Positions 25,308 to 33,606 of a DNA stretch of 64,000 bases are shown piece after piece; positions within the stretch are counted from its first letter, which is position 1, and each line of letters begins with the position of its first letter. Where the stretch lies: assembly GCF_001905725.1 (NCBI RefSeq), contig NZ_LIWB01000014.1:1-64000 (forward strand), written 5' to 3'. This DNA is from Streptomyces sp. CB02400 (GTDB lineage: Bacteria > Actinomycetota > Actinomycetes > Streptomycetales > Streptomycetaceae). The notes beneath the pieces are model-generated. The model was given only the letters and a program-made list of their open reading frames with translations. It searched no databases and was not told where the DNA came from. The position numbers and the translations under genes are program-made.

Positions 25308-26363
25308 TCACTTGACGGCCGTGATCAGCGGGGTGATCTCCTCGATCGCGTACGGGATCGACAGGACCGTGTTGAAGGAGAACGCCGCGCCGATGTCCGG
25401 GCCCTGGTAGGGCACGAACAGGTCGCGCCCGTCCTGGCTGACCTTCAGCTTCCGGTACAGCGGCTCCGCCTTGATGCGGTCGTTGGCGTCGGTGCTGGAG
25501 GTGACCCAGACCAGGCGGTCGACGTCGAGGACGTTCAGTTTCTCGGCGCTGAGCTCGGCCACGTTCCAGCCCGGCTTGGCCAGCTCGTCGATCTCCGGCT
25601 TCAGTTCGAAGCCCAGTTCCTTGAAGAAGATGGCCTTGGGGTCGGTCGCGGTGAACGCCGAGTACTTGCCGGCCTCGAAGCTGTCGGCGACGGCCAGTGT
25701 CAGATCGCCGAACTCGGGGTGTTCGTCACGGACGGCCTCGAACTGCGCGTCGATGTCCGAGATCAGCTTCTCGGCCCGGCCGTCCTTGCCGAGCGCCTTG
25801 CCGATCTGGCGGGTCATCTCCTGCCAGGGGGCCCCGTAGTCCGGGTGGTCCTTGGGCTGGGCGACGACCTTGGTGAACTTCGAGAGCGTGTCGTACTGCT
25901 CCTTCTTCATGCCCGAGTACTGGGCGATGACCAGGTCCGGCTGCAGCGCGGCGATCTTCTCCATGTTGTACTCGTCGCGTTCGCCGACGATCTCGGGGGT
26001 GTCGGAGCCCCAGAGTTCCTTGGTCCAGGGCCACTTGCCGTACGGCTCCTCCTTGAACCAGTCGACGGCGCCGACCGGTTTGACGCCGAGCGCCAGCACC
26101 GCGTCCTGGTCCGACAGTCCGAGCGTGACGACCTTCTTCGGTTCCTCCTCGATGGTCGTACTGCCGTACTTGTGCTCGACCGTGACCGGGAACGCCGCGG
26201 ACTGCGCGCCCGCACCGGCCGAGGACGAGGAGTCCTTGCCGGACGAGGAGTTGTCGGTCCCGCCCCCACAGGCGGTCAGGGCGAGCGCGGCGACGGCGGC
26301 CACGACCACCCTGGGGAGGAGTCCGGCGATCCGCGCCGGCGCGGGGCGTGTTCCAGTGGACAC
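25308..26363 (-). CDS. Ferric-siderophore-binding lipoprotein
   Basis: 351 residues. A basic N-terminus and hydrophobic stretch end in the lipobox LTAC, so the Cys is lipidated and the protein is anchored outside the membrane. A low-complexity Ser/Gly linker follows, then a periplasmic-binding-protein fold of the FepB/FhuD class: VVTLGLSDQDAVLALGVKPVG, LQPDLVIAQYSG and RLVWVTSS segments. The GTG at 26363 is chosen because AAAGGAA lies five to six bases upstream; the GTG at 26378 would include that ribosome site. It lies between the monooxygenase and the NRPS in the same operon and feeds the importer encoded at 2.4-5.4 kb. The operon is likely iron-repressed through the boxes at 27.9-28.0 kb. 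Confidence 0.9.
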   Translation of the reverse strand: MSTGTRPAPARIAGLLPRVVVAAVAALALTACGGGTDNSSSGKDSSSSAGAGAQSAAFPVTVEHKYGSTTIEEEPKKVVTLGLSDQDAVLALGVKPVGAVDWFKEEPYGKWPWTKELWGSDTPEIVGERDEYNMEKIAALQPDLVIAQYSGMKKEQYDTLSKFTKVVAQPKDHPDYGAPWQEMTRQIGKALGKDGRAEKLISDIDAQFEAVRDEHPEFGDLTLAVADSFEAGKYSAFTATDPKAIFFKELGFELKPEIDELAKPGWNVAELSAEKLNVLDVDRLVWVTSSTDANDRIKAEPLYRKLKVSQDGRDLFVPYQGPDIGAAFSFNTVLSIPYAIEEITPLITAVK

Positions 26364-26460
26364 GTTGGTTCCTTTCACGGGGTTTCACAGGGGTGCCGCG
26401 CCTGCCGGGTACGACGACCGGGCAGTGCGCGGCGGTGTGGGGGGCTGGACCTCGGGTCGG

Positions 26461-27810
26461 CTAGCGAACGGTGCCGATCCCGTCGGTGAGGGGACGGGGC
26501 GCGTCGGAGGACGCGGGGGTCCGGTCGAGGATCGAGTCCAGGATCTCGCCGACCCGGATCGCGATGTTCGACAGCAGGGACGAGGTGATGCCGTGGGTGT
26601 GTTCGGTGCCGCCCTGCAGGTAGATGCCGCAGCGCAGTGCGGGGCGGGTCGCCACGCGGTAGTCCCGCTCGACGCGGACGCGGCCCTCGTCGTCGCGGTG
26701 GCAGAGCCCGGCCGTCTCGCCGAGGAGGGCCAGTCCGTCGGCGGGCAGGTATCCCGTGCCGTACACGACGACGTCGGCGTCCAGGGCGGTCTGTTCGCCG
26801 GTGACCAGGGAGACGACGGTGGCGTGGACCCGCTCCGGGGTCTCGACGACTCCGGTGAGCCGGGACACGTTGTGGAAGTGGAGCCGCTCGGTGCCGAGCA
26901 CCTTCTCCTGGTACACGCGCCGGTAGAGGTCCTCGATGAGGTCCGTGTCGACCACGGAGTAGTTGGTGTTCCCGTGATAGTCCATCAGCTTGCGCTTGAC
27001 GTCCTCGGGGGCGGTGAAGTACTCGTCCACCGCCTCGGGGTCGAAGATCCGGTTGGCGAAGTTGCTGTCGTCGGCGGGACTGTAGCCGTAGCGGGAGAAG
27101 ACGGCGTGGACCTCGGCGCCGGGGAAGCGGCGGTGCAGGTAGGCGACGTTCTCGGCGGCGCTCTGGCCGGCGCCGACCACGACGAACCGGGAGGGATCCG
27201 TGCCCTCCAGGGCGTCCACCTTGGCCAGCAGGTCGGAGTTGTGCCAGATGCGTTCGGAGCGTTCGACCCCCTCCGGCATCCGCGGGCGCAGCCCGGTGCC
27301 GATGACCAGGTTGCGGGCCCGGTGCACCACCAGCCCGTCCCGCGAGCGGGCCGTCACGTCCAGGTACTCGACCACTCCGTCACGTAAGACGGGTTCGACG
27401 GCGACGACTTCGTGGCCGTAGGAGACCATGTCGTCGACCTTCGCCGCCGCCCATTCGAAGTAGTCGTGGAACTCCGTCCGCAGCGGGAAGAAGTTCTTGT
27501 GGTTGACGAAGTCGATCAGGCGTCCCTTGCTCTGGAGATAGCTCAGGAAGCTGTATTCGCTGGTCGGGTTGCGGAGGGTCACCAGGTCCTTGAGGAAGGA
27601 CACCTGCATCGTCGCGTCGTCGATCAGCATGCCCCGGTGCCAGCCGAACGCCGGCTGCCGCTCGAAGAAGTGGGCGGTGACCGTCTCCTGCCTGCCGACA
27701 CGCGCGTTGTGCTCGCTGAGCGCGATCGCCATGGCCACATTGGACGGGCCGAAGCCGATGCCAATGAGGTCGTGGACCGGAGGTGGGTCGCCAGGAAGAA
27801 CCTGAGCCAT
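26461..27810 (-). CDS. L-ornithine N5-monooxygenase
   Basis: 449 residues, matching the IucD/SidA/PvdA/CchB class. It makes N5-hydroxy-ornithine, the hydroxamate precursor, from ornithine, O2 and NADPH. The FAD motif GIGFGPSN lies at 17-24 and the NADPH motif GAGQSA at about 215. The substrate-loop segment QVSFLKDLVTLRNPTSEYSF is near 70-90, and the ATGY-like motif YGTGY with the C-terminal THGI are present. First gene of the leftward biosynthetic operon. The ATG at 27810 has GGGAG at close spacing. The divergent neighbour is the formyltransferase, and two iron boxes lie between them. Ornithine rather than lysine is inferred from the partner hydroxy-Orn adenylation code. Confidence 0.94.
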   Translation of the reverse strand: MAQVLPGDPPPVHDLIGIGFGPSNVAMAIALSEHNARVGRQETVTAHFFERQPAFGWHRGMLIDDATMQVSFLKDLVTLRNPTSEYSFLSYLQSKGRLIDFVNHKNFFPLRTEFHDYFEWAAAKVDDMVSYGHEVVAVEPVLRDGVVEYLDVTARSRDGLVVHRARNLVIGTGLRPRMPEGVERSERIWHNSDLLAKVDALEGTDPSRFVVVGAGQSAAENVAYLHRRFPGAEVHAVFSRYGYSPADDSNFANRIFDPEAVDEYFTAPEDVKRKLMDYHGNTNYSVVDTDLIEDLYRRVYQEKVLGTERLHFHNVSRLTGVVETPERVHATVVSLVTGEQTALDADVVVYGTGYLPADGLALLGETAGLCHRDDEGRVRVERDYRVATRPALRCGIYLQGGTEHTHGITSSLLSNIAIRVGEILDSILDRTPASSDAPRPLTDGIGTVR

Positions 27811-27896
27811 GTCACTCCCATCGTGCGGGCGGCCGGTTGTCCGGCGTCGGGATTACGGGAGGAGGGGCGCGCCGGCGGAGCAGCGGCCCGCAAAAC

Positions 27897-27915
27897 TTAG
27901 GGAAGCCTAAGCTTA
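27897..27915. promoter_or_regulatory. Iron box for the leftward biosynthetic operon
   Basis: TTAGGGAAGCCTAAGCTTA keeps 14 of 19 positions of the DmdR/IdeR iron box. It lies about 90 bases upstream of the monooxygenase start, in the divergent promoter region. Confidence 0.7.
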
Positions 27916-28010
27916 TGTTGTGAAGCTGTCGACTGGACAAAAAGGACAGTTCACGAGTTCGATTTCCTGACTGATCATCAAACCGCTTTCATCCGGGCGA
28001 TGTTGCAGGC

Positions 28011-28029
28011 TTAGGTAAGCCTTGCTTTA
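28011..28029. promoter_or_regulatory. Iron box for the formyltransferase
   Basis: TTAGGTAAGCCTTGCTTTA has a well kept left half (TTAGGTxAG) and a weaker right half. It ends 36 bases before the formyltransferase start. With the box at 27897 it suggests separate iron control of the two divergent transcripts. Confidence 0.65.
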
Positions 28030-28065
28030 CTGGCGGCGGCCATTCCCTGCCCGAGGAGGAACCGC

Positions 28066-29013
28066 ATGCGGGTCGTCATGTTCGGCTATCAGACCTGGGG
28101 CCACCGCACCCTGCGGGCCCTGCTGGATTCCGAGCACGACGTGGTGACGGTGGTGACACATCCCAGGAGCGAGCACGCCTACGAGCGGATCTGGAGCGAC
28201 TCGGTCGCCGAGCTCGCCGAGGAGCACGGCATCCCCGTCATCGTCCGCAACCGCCCCGACGACGAGGAGCTGTTCGCGCGGCTCAAGGACGCCGACCCGG
28301 ACATCATCGTCGCCAACAACTGGCGCACCTGGATCCCCCCGCACATCTACGGCCTGCCCCGGCACGGCACGCTGAACGTCCACGACTCGCTGCTGCCGAA
28401 GTACGCCGGCTTCTCCCCCCTGATCTGGGCCCTCATCAACGGCGAGTCCGAGGTCGGCGTCACCGCGCACCTGATGGACGAGGAACTCGACGCCGGGGAC
28501 ATCGTCCTCCAGCGGGCGGTCCCGGTCGGGCCGACGGACACGGCCACCGACCTGTTCCACAAGACCGTCGACCTGATCGCCCCCGTCACCACGGGCGCCC
28601 TCGGCCTGATCGCCTCCGGGCGGACCGAGTTCACCAAGCAGGACCGCTCGCAGGCCAGCTTCTTCCACAAGCGGTCCCTCGAGGACATCCGGATCGACTG
28701 GAACTGGCCCGCCGAGGACCTGGAGCGCCTCGTACGCGCCCAGTCGGACCCGTACCCGAGCGCCTTCACCTTCCACAAGGGCCGGCGCCTCGAGGTCCTG
28801 GCCGCCGTGGTGTCCCGGGGACGCTACGGCGGCACGCCCGGCCGGATCTTCTACCGCGAGGGCGACGGCGTGGTGATCGTCGCCGGCGCCGACGCCCGTA
28901 CCGGCCGCAACCACGGCCTGGCCATCACCCGCGTACGGACCGAGGACGGCCGGGAACTGGGCGCGACCGAGTACTTCACCTCGATGGGCGGCTACCTCAC
29001 CGGCCGTCCCTGA
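28066..29013 (+). CDS. N5-hydroxyornithine formyltransferase (CchA-like)
   Basis: 315 residues. N-terminal formyl-transferase fold with the catalytic Asn/His/Asp arrangement seen in methionyl-tRNA formyltransferases: NVHDSLLPKYAG at 104-115, plus the Asp in LDAGDIV. A C-terminal Fmt-like domain carries LEDIRIDWNWPAEDLERLVRA. In coelichelin biosynthesis the equivalent enzyme formylates N5-hydroxyornithine with N10-formyl-tetrahydrofolate. The ATG at 28066 has GAGGAGGAA upstream. Its divergent pairing with the ornithine monooxygenase and its iron box make tRNA formylation unlikely. Its presence, with no N-acetyltransferase gene in the window, argues for formyl rather than acetyl hydroxamates in the product. 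Confidence 0.9.
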   Translation: MRVVMFGYQTWGHRTLRALLDSEHDVVTVVTHPRSEHAYERIWSDSVAELAEEHGIPVIVRNRPDDEELFARLKDADPDIIVANNWRTWIPPHIYGLPRHGTLNVHDSLLPKYAGFSPLIWALINGESEVGVTAHLMDEELDAGDIVLQRAVPVGPTDTATDLFHKTVDLIAPVTTGALGLIASGRTEFTKQDRSQASFFHKRSLEDIRIDWNWPAEDLERLVRAQSDPYPSAFTFHKGRRLEVLAAVVSRGRYGGTPGRIFYREGDGVVIVAGADARTGRNHGLAITRVRTEDGRELGATEYFTSMGGYLTGRP

Positions 29014-29080
29014 GAATCCGCGGGTGAACCGTCTGCGAGAATGGGCGCCGACCGCTCGTCGCACAACGGGAGCCCGCACG

Positions 29081-29914
29081 GTGTCACCCCAGCACGAAGC
29101 CCCCGTGACCTCCGGGGGCCGCAAGGACCTGCAGGCCGACTGCGCCAGCTGCTTCGGCCTGTGCTGTGTGGCCCTGCCCTTCGCCCGCTCCGCCGACTTC
29201 GCCGTCGACAAGGCCGCCGGGCAGGCCTGCTCCCACCTCCGGACGGACTTCCGCTGCGGCATCCACGAGCGGCTGCGCGACCGGGGCTACCCCGGCTGCA
29301 CCGTCTTCGACTGCTTCGGCGCCGGGCAGAAGGTGTCGCAGGTCACCTTCGGCGGCACCGACTGGCGCCGGGCACCGGAGTCGGCGCGCGCCATGTTCGA
29401 GGTCTTCCCCGTGATGCGGCAGCTCCACGAGCTGCTCCGGTACGTCGCCGAGGCCCTCGACCTCGCGGCGGCCCGGCCCGTCCACAAGGAGCTGCGGCGG
29501 GCGCTGGCCCGGATCGACGGCCTGACCCGCGGCAGCGCCGAGGCGGTCACCGCGCTGGACGTGAACGCGCTGCGCGGCGAGGTCAACCCGCTGCTGCTGC
29601 GCGCCAGTGAACTCGTCCGGGCCCGCGTCCCGGGCCGCAGGAAGGACCACCGCGGAGCCGATCTGATGGGCGCGAAGCTGTCCGGCGCCGGTCTCAGGGG
29701 AGCGAGCCTGCGCGGGGCCCTCCTCGTCGCCGCGGACCTGAGCGGGGCAGATCTGCGCGACGCCGACCTGATCGGCGCCGACCTGCGCGACGCGGACCTC
29801 GGCGGCGCCGACCTCACCGGCGCCCTCTTCCTCACCCAGGCACAGCTCGACGCGGCCAGGGGCGACGCGGCCACCGTGCTGCCTCCCGGGCTCAGCCGCC
29901 CCGCCCACTGGTAG
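29081..29914 (+). CDS. Cys-cluster (YkgJ-like) and pentapeptide-repeat protein
   Basis: 277 residues. The N-terminal half opens with a CxxCxxxCC cluster (DCASCFGLCC) and further Cys in ACSHL, RCGIH, GCTVFDC, as in the YkgJ group thought to bind zinc or an iron-sulfur cluster. The middle is helical. From about residue 190 run roughly fifteen pentapeptide repeats of the A(D/N)LxG kind (GADLRDADLIGADLRDADLG), which form a right-handed quadrilateral beta-helix. The GTG at 29081 has GGGAG eight bases upstream; a GTG at 29024 is an alternative. It follows the formyltransferase by 67 bases and could be cotranscribed with it. Its 3' end overlaps the convergent oxidase gene by 23 bases. The function is unknown. 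Confidence 0.75.
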   Translation: MSPQHEAPVTSGGRKDLQADCASCFGLCCVALPFARSADFAVDKAAGQACSHLRTDFRCGIHERLRDRGYPGCTVFDCFGAGQKVSQVTFGGTDWRRAPESARAMFEVFPVMRQLHELLRYVAEALDLAAARPVHKELRRALARIDGLTRGSAEAVTALDVNALRGEVNPLLLRASELVRARVPGRRKDHRGADLMGAKLSGAGLRGASLRGALLVAADLSGADLRDADLIGADLRDADLGGADLTGALFLTQAQLDAARGDAATVLPPGLSRPAHW

Positions 29915-32021
29915 GCGCGGGCGGTCCCGAAAGTCCGGCGAGCACCTTGTCCGGGGTCAGCGGGAGGTCGCGGAAGCGGACGCCGGTGGCGTGGTGGACG
30001 GCGTTGCCGACGGCGGCCGCGCTGCCCACGTTGCCGATCTCGCCGATCCCCTTGCTGCCCATCGGGTTGAGGTGGCCGTCCTGCTCGTCGATCCAGTGCG
30101 CCTCGACGGCGGGCACGTCGGCGTGCGCGGGCACGTGGTAGGACGCCAGGTCGGACTCGGTGAAGTCGCCGAACGCGGCGTCCATCGTGCTGCCCTCGGT
30201 CAGTGCCATGCCCAGCCCCATGACCATGCCGCCGATGAACTGGGAGCGTGCGGTACGGGCGTTGAGGATGCGTCCGGCGGCGAAGACGCCGAGCATCCGG
30301 CGCACCCGCACCTCGCCGGTGACGGAGTCGACGGTCACCTCGGCGAAGTGCGCCCCGAAGGCGTGGCGGGCGTAGGGGCTCTCGGCGTCCGCCCGGCCCG
30401 CCGTGTCGGCGTGGGCGGTGACGCCCTCGCCGGGCAGCCGGCCGGTGAGGCCGCCCAGCCGGCCCGTGAGCCTGGTGCAGGCGTCGTGCACGGCCCACCC
30501 CCAGGAGGCGGTTCCGGAGGATCCCCCGGCCAGGGACGCGGACGGCAGGTCGCTGTCGCCGATCTCGGTCCGTACCCGGTCCAGCGGCACGCGGAGGGCG
30601 TCCGCCGCCACCTGGGCGAGCACGGTACGGGCTCCGGTGCCGATGTCGGTGGCGTTGACGCGGACGACGAAGGTCCCGTCCGGCAGTGCGCGTGCCTCGG
30701 CGGTGGACGGCTGGACGAGGACGGGGTAGGTGGCCGCCGCGACACCCGTGCCGACGAGCAGCGGTCCCTCCGCCCGGGAACGGGGGCGGGGGTCCCTGCG
30801 GTCCCAGCCGAAGCGGTGGGCGCCCTCGCGCAGACACTCCGTGAGGTGCCTGCTGCTGAACGGTTTGCCGCTGTCCGGTTCCCGCTCGGGTTCGTTGAGG
30901 ACACGCAGCCGTACCGGGTCCATGCCGAGGGCGCCGGCGAGTTCGTCCACCGCCGACTCCAGGGCGTACATGCCGGGGCATTCACCGGGTGCGCGCATCC
31001 AGGACGGGGTCGGCACGTCGAGCCGGACCACGCGGTGGAGCGTACGGCTGCTCGGGGTGGCGTACATGACGCGTGCGGGGACCGCCGCCTGCTCCACGAA
31101 CTCCTTGATACGGGAGGTGTGGGTGACGATCTCGTGGGTCAGAGCGGTCAGCCGGCCGTCGTCGTCGGCGCCGAGGCGGAGCCGGTGCAGGGTGGGGGCC
31201 CGGTGGCCGATGAGGGCGGGCATGTCGCGGCGGGGCAGGGCGACGGTGACGGGCCGGCCGGTTTCCCGGGCGGCCATGACGGCGAGCACGACGTCGGGGC
31301 GCGGGGTGCCCTTGGAGCCGAAGCCGCCGCCCACATGGCCGGTGTCGACGGTGATCCGGTCCTCGGGCAGCTCGAACAGCGCGGCGAGCGTGGCGCGTAC
31401 CGCGGTGCCGCCCTGGCTGGAGGTGTGCACGACGAGGCGGTCGCCTTCCCACTGTGCCGTACTGGTGTGGGGCTCCATGGGGTGGTTGTGCAGCGGCGGT
31501 ACGCGGTAGGAGACGTCGACCCGGACGGGGGCGGAGGCGAAGGCGCTGTCGGGATCCCCGTACTCACGGCGGGCCGGGTAGCCGGCGTTGGCGGTCTCCG
31601 GCTCGTACGCCTCGGGATGGTCCGCGGTGAGTGTCACGTCGTGCTTCTCCTCGGCGTACTCGATCCGGACGGCCAGGGCGGCGGCACGGGCCTCCTCCAG
31701 GGAGCGGGCGACGACGAGGGCGACGACCCAGCCGCGGTGCGGCACCCCGGGTTCCTGCAGCACGGCGAGGGTGGGGTCGTCGGGCTCGGTGAGCCGGGGG
31801 GCGTTCTCATGGGTGAGCACGGTCAGGACGCCGGGCGATTCCAGGGCGGCCGTGGTGTCCATGGCCGTCACCCGGCCGCGGGCGACGGCCGCGAGGACGG
31901 GCCAGGCGTGGGCGCGGCCCGGCAGGGGGTGTTCGGCGGCGTAGCGGGCGCCGCCGGTGACCTTCTGGCGTCCTTCGCGGCGTTCGGCCGGGGCACCCAG
32001 CGCGGTACCGGTGCCGGTCAT
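29892..32021 (-). CDS. Aldehyde oxidase / xanthine dehydrogenase family, molybdenum-binding subunit (PaoC/YagR-like)
   Basis: 709 residues. This large subunit binds the molybdopterin cofactor and oxidises aldehydes or heterocycles. Typical segments are the N-terminal KVTGGARYAAE, VGGGFGSKGTPRPD for cofactor binding, WMRAPGECPG, and near the C-terminus GSKGIGEIGNVGSAAAVGNAV, which carries the catalytic Glu. The ATG at 32021 overlaps the stop of the FAD subunit (ATGA at 32018-32021). The three-subunit order FeS, FAD, Mo and the features of the FAD subunit point to the PaoABC type. The substrate cannot be told. No cofactor-maturation gene of the xdhC type is next to it. Confidence 0.9.
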   Translation of the reverse strand: MTGTGTALGAPAERREGRQKVTGGARYAAEHPLPGRAHAWPVLAAVARGRVTAMDTTAALESPGVLTVLTHENAPRLTEPDDPTLAVLQEPGVPHRGWVVALVVARSLEEARAAALAVRIEYAEEKHDVTLTADHPEAYEPETANAGYPARREYGDPDSAFASAPVRVDVSYRVPPLHNHPMEPHTSTAQWEGDRLVVHTSSQGGTAVRATLAALFELPEDRITVDTGHVGGGFGSKGTPRPDVVLAVMAARETGRPVTVALPRRDMPALIGHRAPTLHRLRLGADDDGRLTALTHEIVTHTSRIKEFVEQAAVPARVMYATPSSRTLHRVVRLDVPTPSWMRAPGECPGMYALESAVDELAGALGMDPVRLRVLNEPEREPDSGKPFSSRHLTECLREGAHRFGWDRRDPRPRSRAEGPLLVGTGVAAATYPVLVQPSTAEARALPDGTFVVRVNATDIGTGARTVLAQVAADALRVPLDRVRTEIGDSDLPSASLAGGSSGTASWGWAVHDACTRLTGRLGGLTGRLPGEGVTAHADTAGRADAESPYARHAFGAHFAEVTVDSVTGEVRVRRMLGVFAAGRILNARTARSQFIGGMVMGLGMALTEGSTMDAAFGDFTESDLASYHVPAHADVPAVEAHWIDEQDGHLNPMGSKGIGEIGNVGSAAAVGNAVHHATGVRFRDLPLTPDKVLAGLSGPPAPTSGRGG

Positions 32022-33037
32022 GAGTCCTCCGTGAGGTGTCGGGGGCGCCGGGCGGGTGGCGCGAGCCGGGTCAGGACGTCCACGGCGAGATTGCGGGCGA
32101 GGGGCACCTTGTAGCCGTTGTCGCGCAGCGGCCGGGCCGCCTCGAGTTCCAGGTCGACGGCGCGGGCGAAGGAGTCCGGGGTCGCCGGGGCGCCGTGCAG
32201 TGCCGTCTCGGCGCGTTCGGCCCGCCACGGCTTGTGGGCGAGCGCGCCGAAGGCGAGCCCCACGTGGGTGACGGTGCCGTCGTCCGCCGTCTCGAGGACT
32301 GCGGCGACCGACGCCAGGGCGAAGGCGTACGAGGCGCGGTCGCGGGCCTTGCGGTAGGCGGAGGGCAGCGACGCCGTGGTGGGCGGGAGCACCACGCCGG
32401 TGATCAGCTCGCCGGGCCGGATCCCGGTGTCCCGCTCCGGGTGGTCGCCGGGGAGCCGGTGGAACCGGTCCGCCGGGACGTCCCGGGCGCCCTCGTCGCC
32501 GTACAGCTCCACGTGTGCGTCGAGGGCGGCCAGGGCGACGGCCATGTCGGAGGGGTGGGTGGCGATGCAGTGCTCGGAGTGGCCGAGGACCGCGTGGTCG
32601 CGGTGGGTGCCCTCCCGGGCGCCGCAGCCGCTGCCCGGCGCGCGCTTGTTGCAGGGCTTGGACAGGTCCTGGAAGTGGGGGCAGCGGGTGCGCTGGAGGA
32701 GGTTTCCGCCGGTGGTGGCGGCGTTGCGCAACTGTCCGGAGGCGCCGGCGAGGAGCGCCTGGGACAGGGCGGGGTAGCGGTCGCGGACCAGGGGGTGTGC
32801 CGCGAGGTCGCTGTTGCGGACGGTGGCGCCGACGCGCACGGAGCCGTCGGGCAGTTCCTCCACCGTGTCCAGCGGCAGTCGGCTGACGTCGACGAGGACG
32901 TCGGGGTGTTCCACGCCCAGCTTCATCAGGTCGACCAGGTTGGTGCCGCCGCCGAGGCAGCGGGCGCCGGGATGCGCGGCGAGCGCCTCGACCGCCTCCT
33001 CGACGGTGCCGGCCCGCACGTATCCGAAGGGCTTCAC
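32018..33037 (-). CDS. Aldehyde oxidase, FAD-binding subunit with extra [4Fe-4S] loop (PaoB/YagS-like)
   Basis: 339 residues. The FAD-binding_5 domain shows LGGGTNLVDLMK and ATTGGNLLQRTRC; a CO-dehydrogenase flavoprotein C-terminal domain follows. A Cys-rich insertion after GGNLLQRTRC (CPHFQD, PCNKR, GSGCGA) matches the loop that holds an additional [4Fe-4S] cluster in E. coli PaoB and 4-hydroxybenzoyl-CoA reductase. The GTG at 33037 abuts the stop of the FeS subunit with no gap. The subunit passes electrons from the molybdenum centre via iron-sulfur clusters to FAD. Confidence 0.9.
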   Translation of the reverse strand: MKPFGYVRAGTVEEAVEALAAHPGARCLGGGTNLVDLMKLGVEHPDVLVDVSRLPLDTVEELPDGSVRVGATVRNSDLAAHPLVRDRYPALSQALLAGASGQLRNAATTGGNLLQRTRCPHFQDLSKPCNKRAPGSGCGAREGTHRDHAVLGHSEHCIATHPSDMAVALAALDAHVELYGDEGARDVPADRFHRLPGDHPERDTGIRPGELITGVVLPPTTASLPSAYRKARDRASYAFALASVAAVLETADDGTVTHVGLAFGALAHKPWRAERAETALHGAPATPDSFARAVDLELEAARPLRDNGYKVPLARNLAVDVLTRLAPPARRPRHLTEDS

Positions 33038-33574
33038 TCAGATCACGTCCTCGACGGCCTCGACGATGTGCGGATAGGCGCCGCAGCGGCACAGGTTGCC
33101 GCTGAGCCGCTCGCGGATCTCGGCGGCGTCCAGCGGAACGGGCCGTCCGGAGGGGGCGGCGGGGTCGGTGACGTGGGAGGGATGGCCTGCCTCGGCCTCC
33201 GCGAGGACGCCGACGGCGGAGCAGATCTGTCCCGGCGTGCAGTACCCGCACTGGAAGGCGTCCCGGTCGAGGAAGGCCTGCTGCAGGGGATGCAGGTCGT
33301 CGTCGCCGTCGGTGAGGCCCTCGACCGTGGTGACGTCGCAGCCGTCCAGGGACACGGCCAGGAGCAGGCAGCTGTTGACGCGGCGGCCGTCGACCAGGAC
33401 CGTGCAGGCCCCGCACTGGCCGTGGTCGCAGCCCTTCTTGGCGCCGGTGAGGCCGAGGTCCTCGCGCAGGACGTCCAGCAGGACCCGCCGGTGGTCGAGG
33501 CGGAGGGTGTGCGGCTTGCCGTTGACCCTGAGTGCGGTGTCCGAGCGGTGCTCGGGGGTGGGCTCACTGCTCAT
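33038..33574 (-). CDS. Aldehyde oxidase, [2Fe-2S] subunit (PaoA/YagT-like)
   Basis: 178 residues with the two [2Fe-2S] domains of the xanthine oxidase family. The N-terminal plant-ferredoxin motif is KKGCDHGQCGACTVL with a further Cys in VNSCLL. The C-terminal helical domain has QCGYCTPGQI and LCRCGAYPHI. The ATG at 33574 starts the recognisable fold; there is no obvious Tat signal, so a cytoplasmic enzyme is likely, unlike E. coli PaoA. It is the first of the three oxidase genes and lies 32 bases after the SRPBCC gene on the same strand. Confidence 0.9.
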   Translation of the reverse strand: MSSEPTPEHRSDTALRVNGKPHTLRLDHRRVLLDVLREDLGLTGAKKGCDHGQCGACTVLVDGRRVNSCLLLAVSLDGCDVTTVEGLTDGDDDLHPLQQAFLDRDAFQCGYCTPGQICSAVGVLAEAEAGHPSHVTDPAAPSGRPVPLDAAEIRERLSGNLCRCGAYPHIVEAVEDVI

Positions 33575-33606
33575 GGTGGGGGTGGCCTTCCGGACGGGGC
33601 GGACGG

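Noticed and set aside
20760..26489. A plus-strand open frame of about 1,900 codons opposite the NRPS, and similar long frames opposite other genes
   Set aside because: In very high-GC DNA the antisense frames of real genes stay open by chance. The translation is low-complexity Gly/Arg/Gln/Val with no domain, while the minus strand encodes clear NRPS domains.
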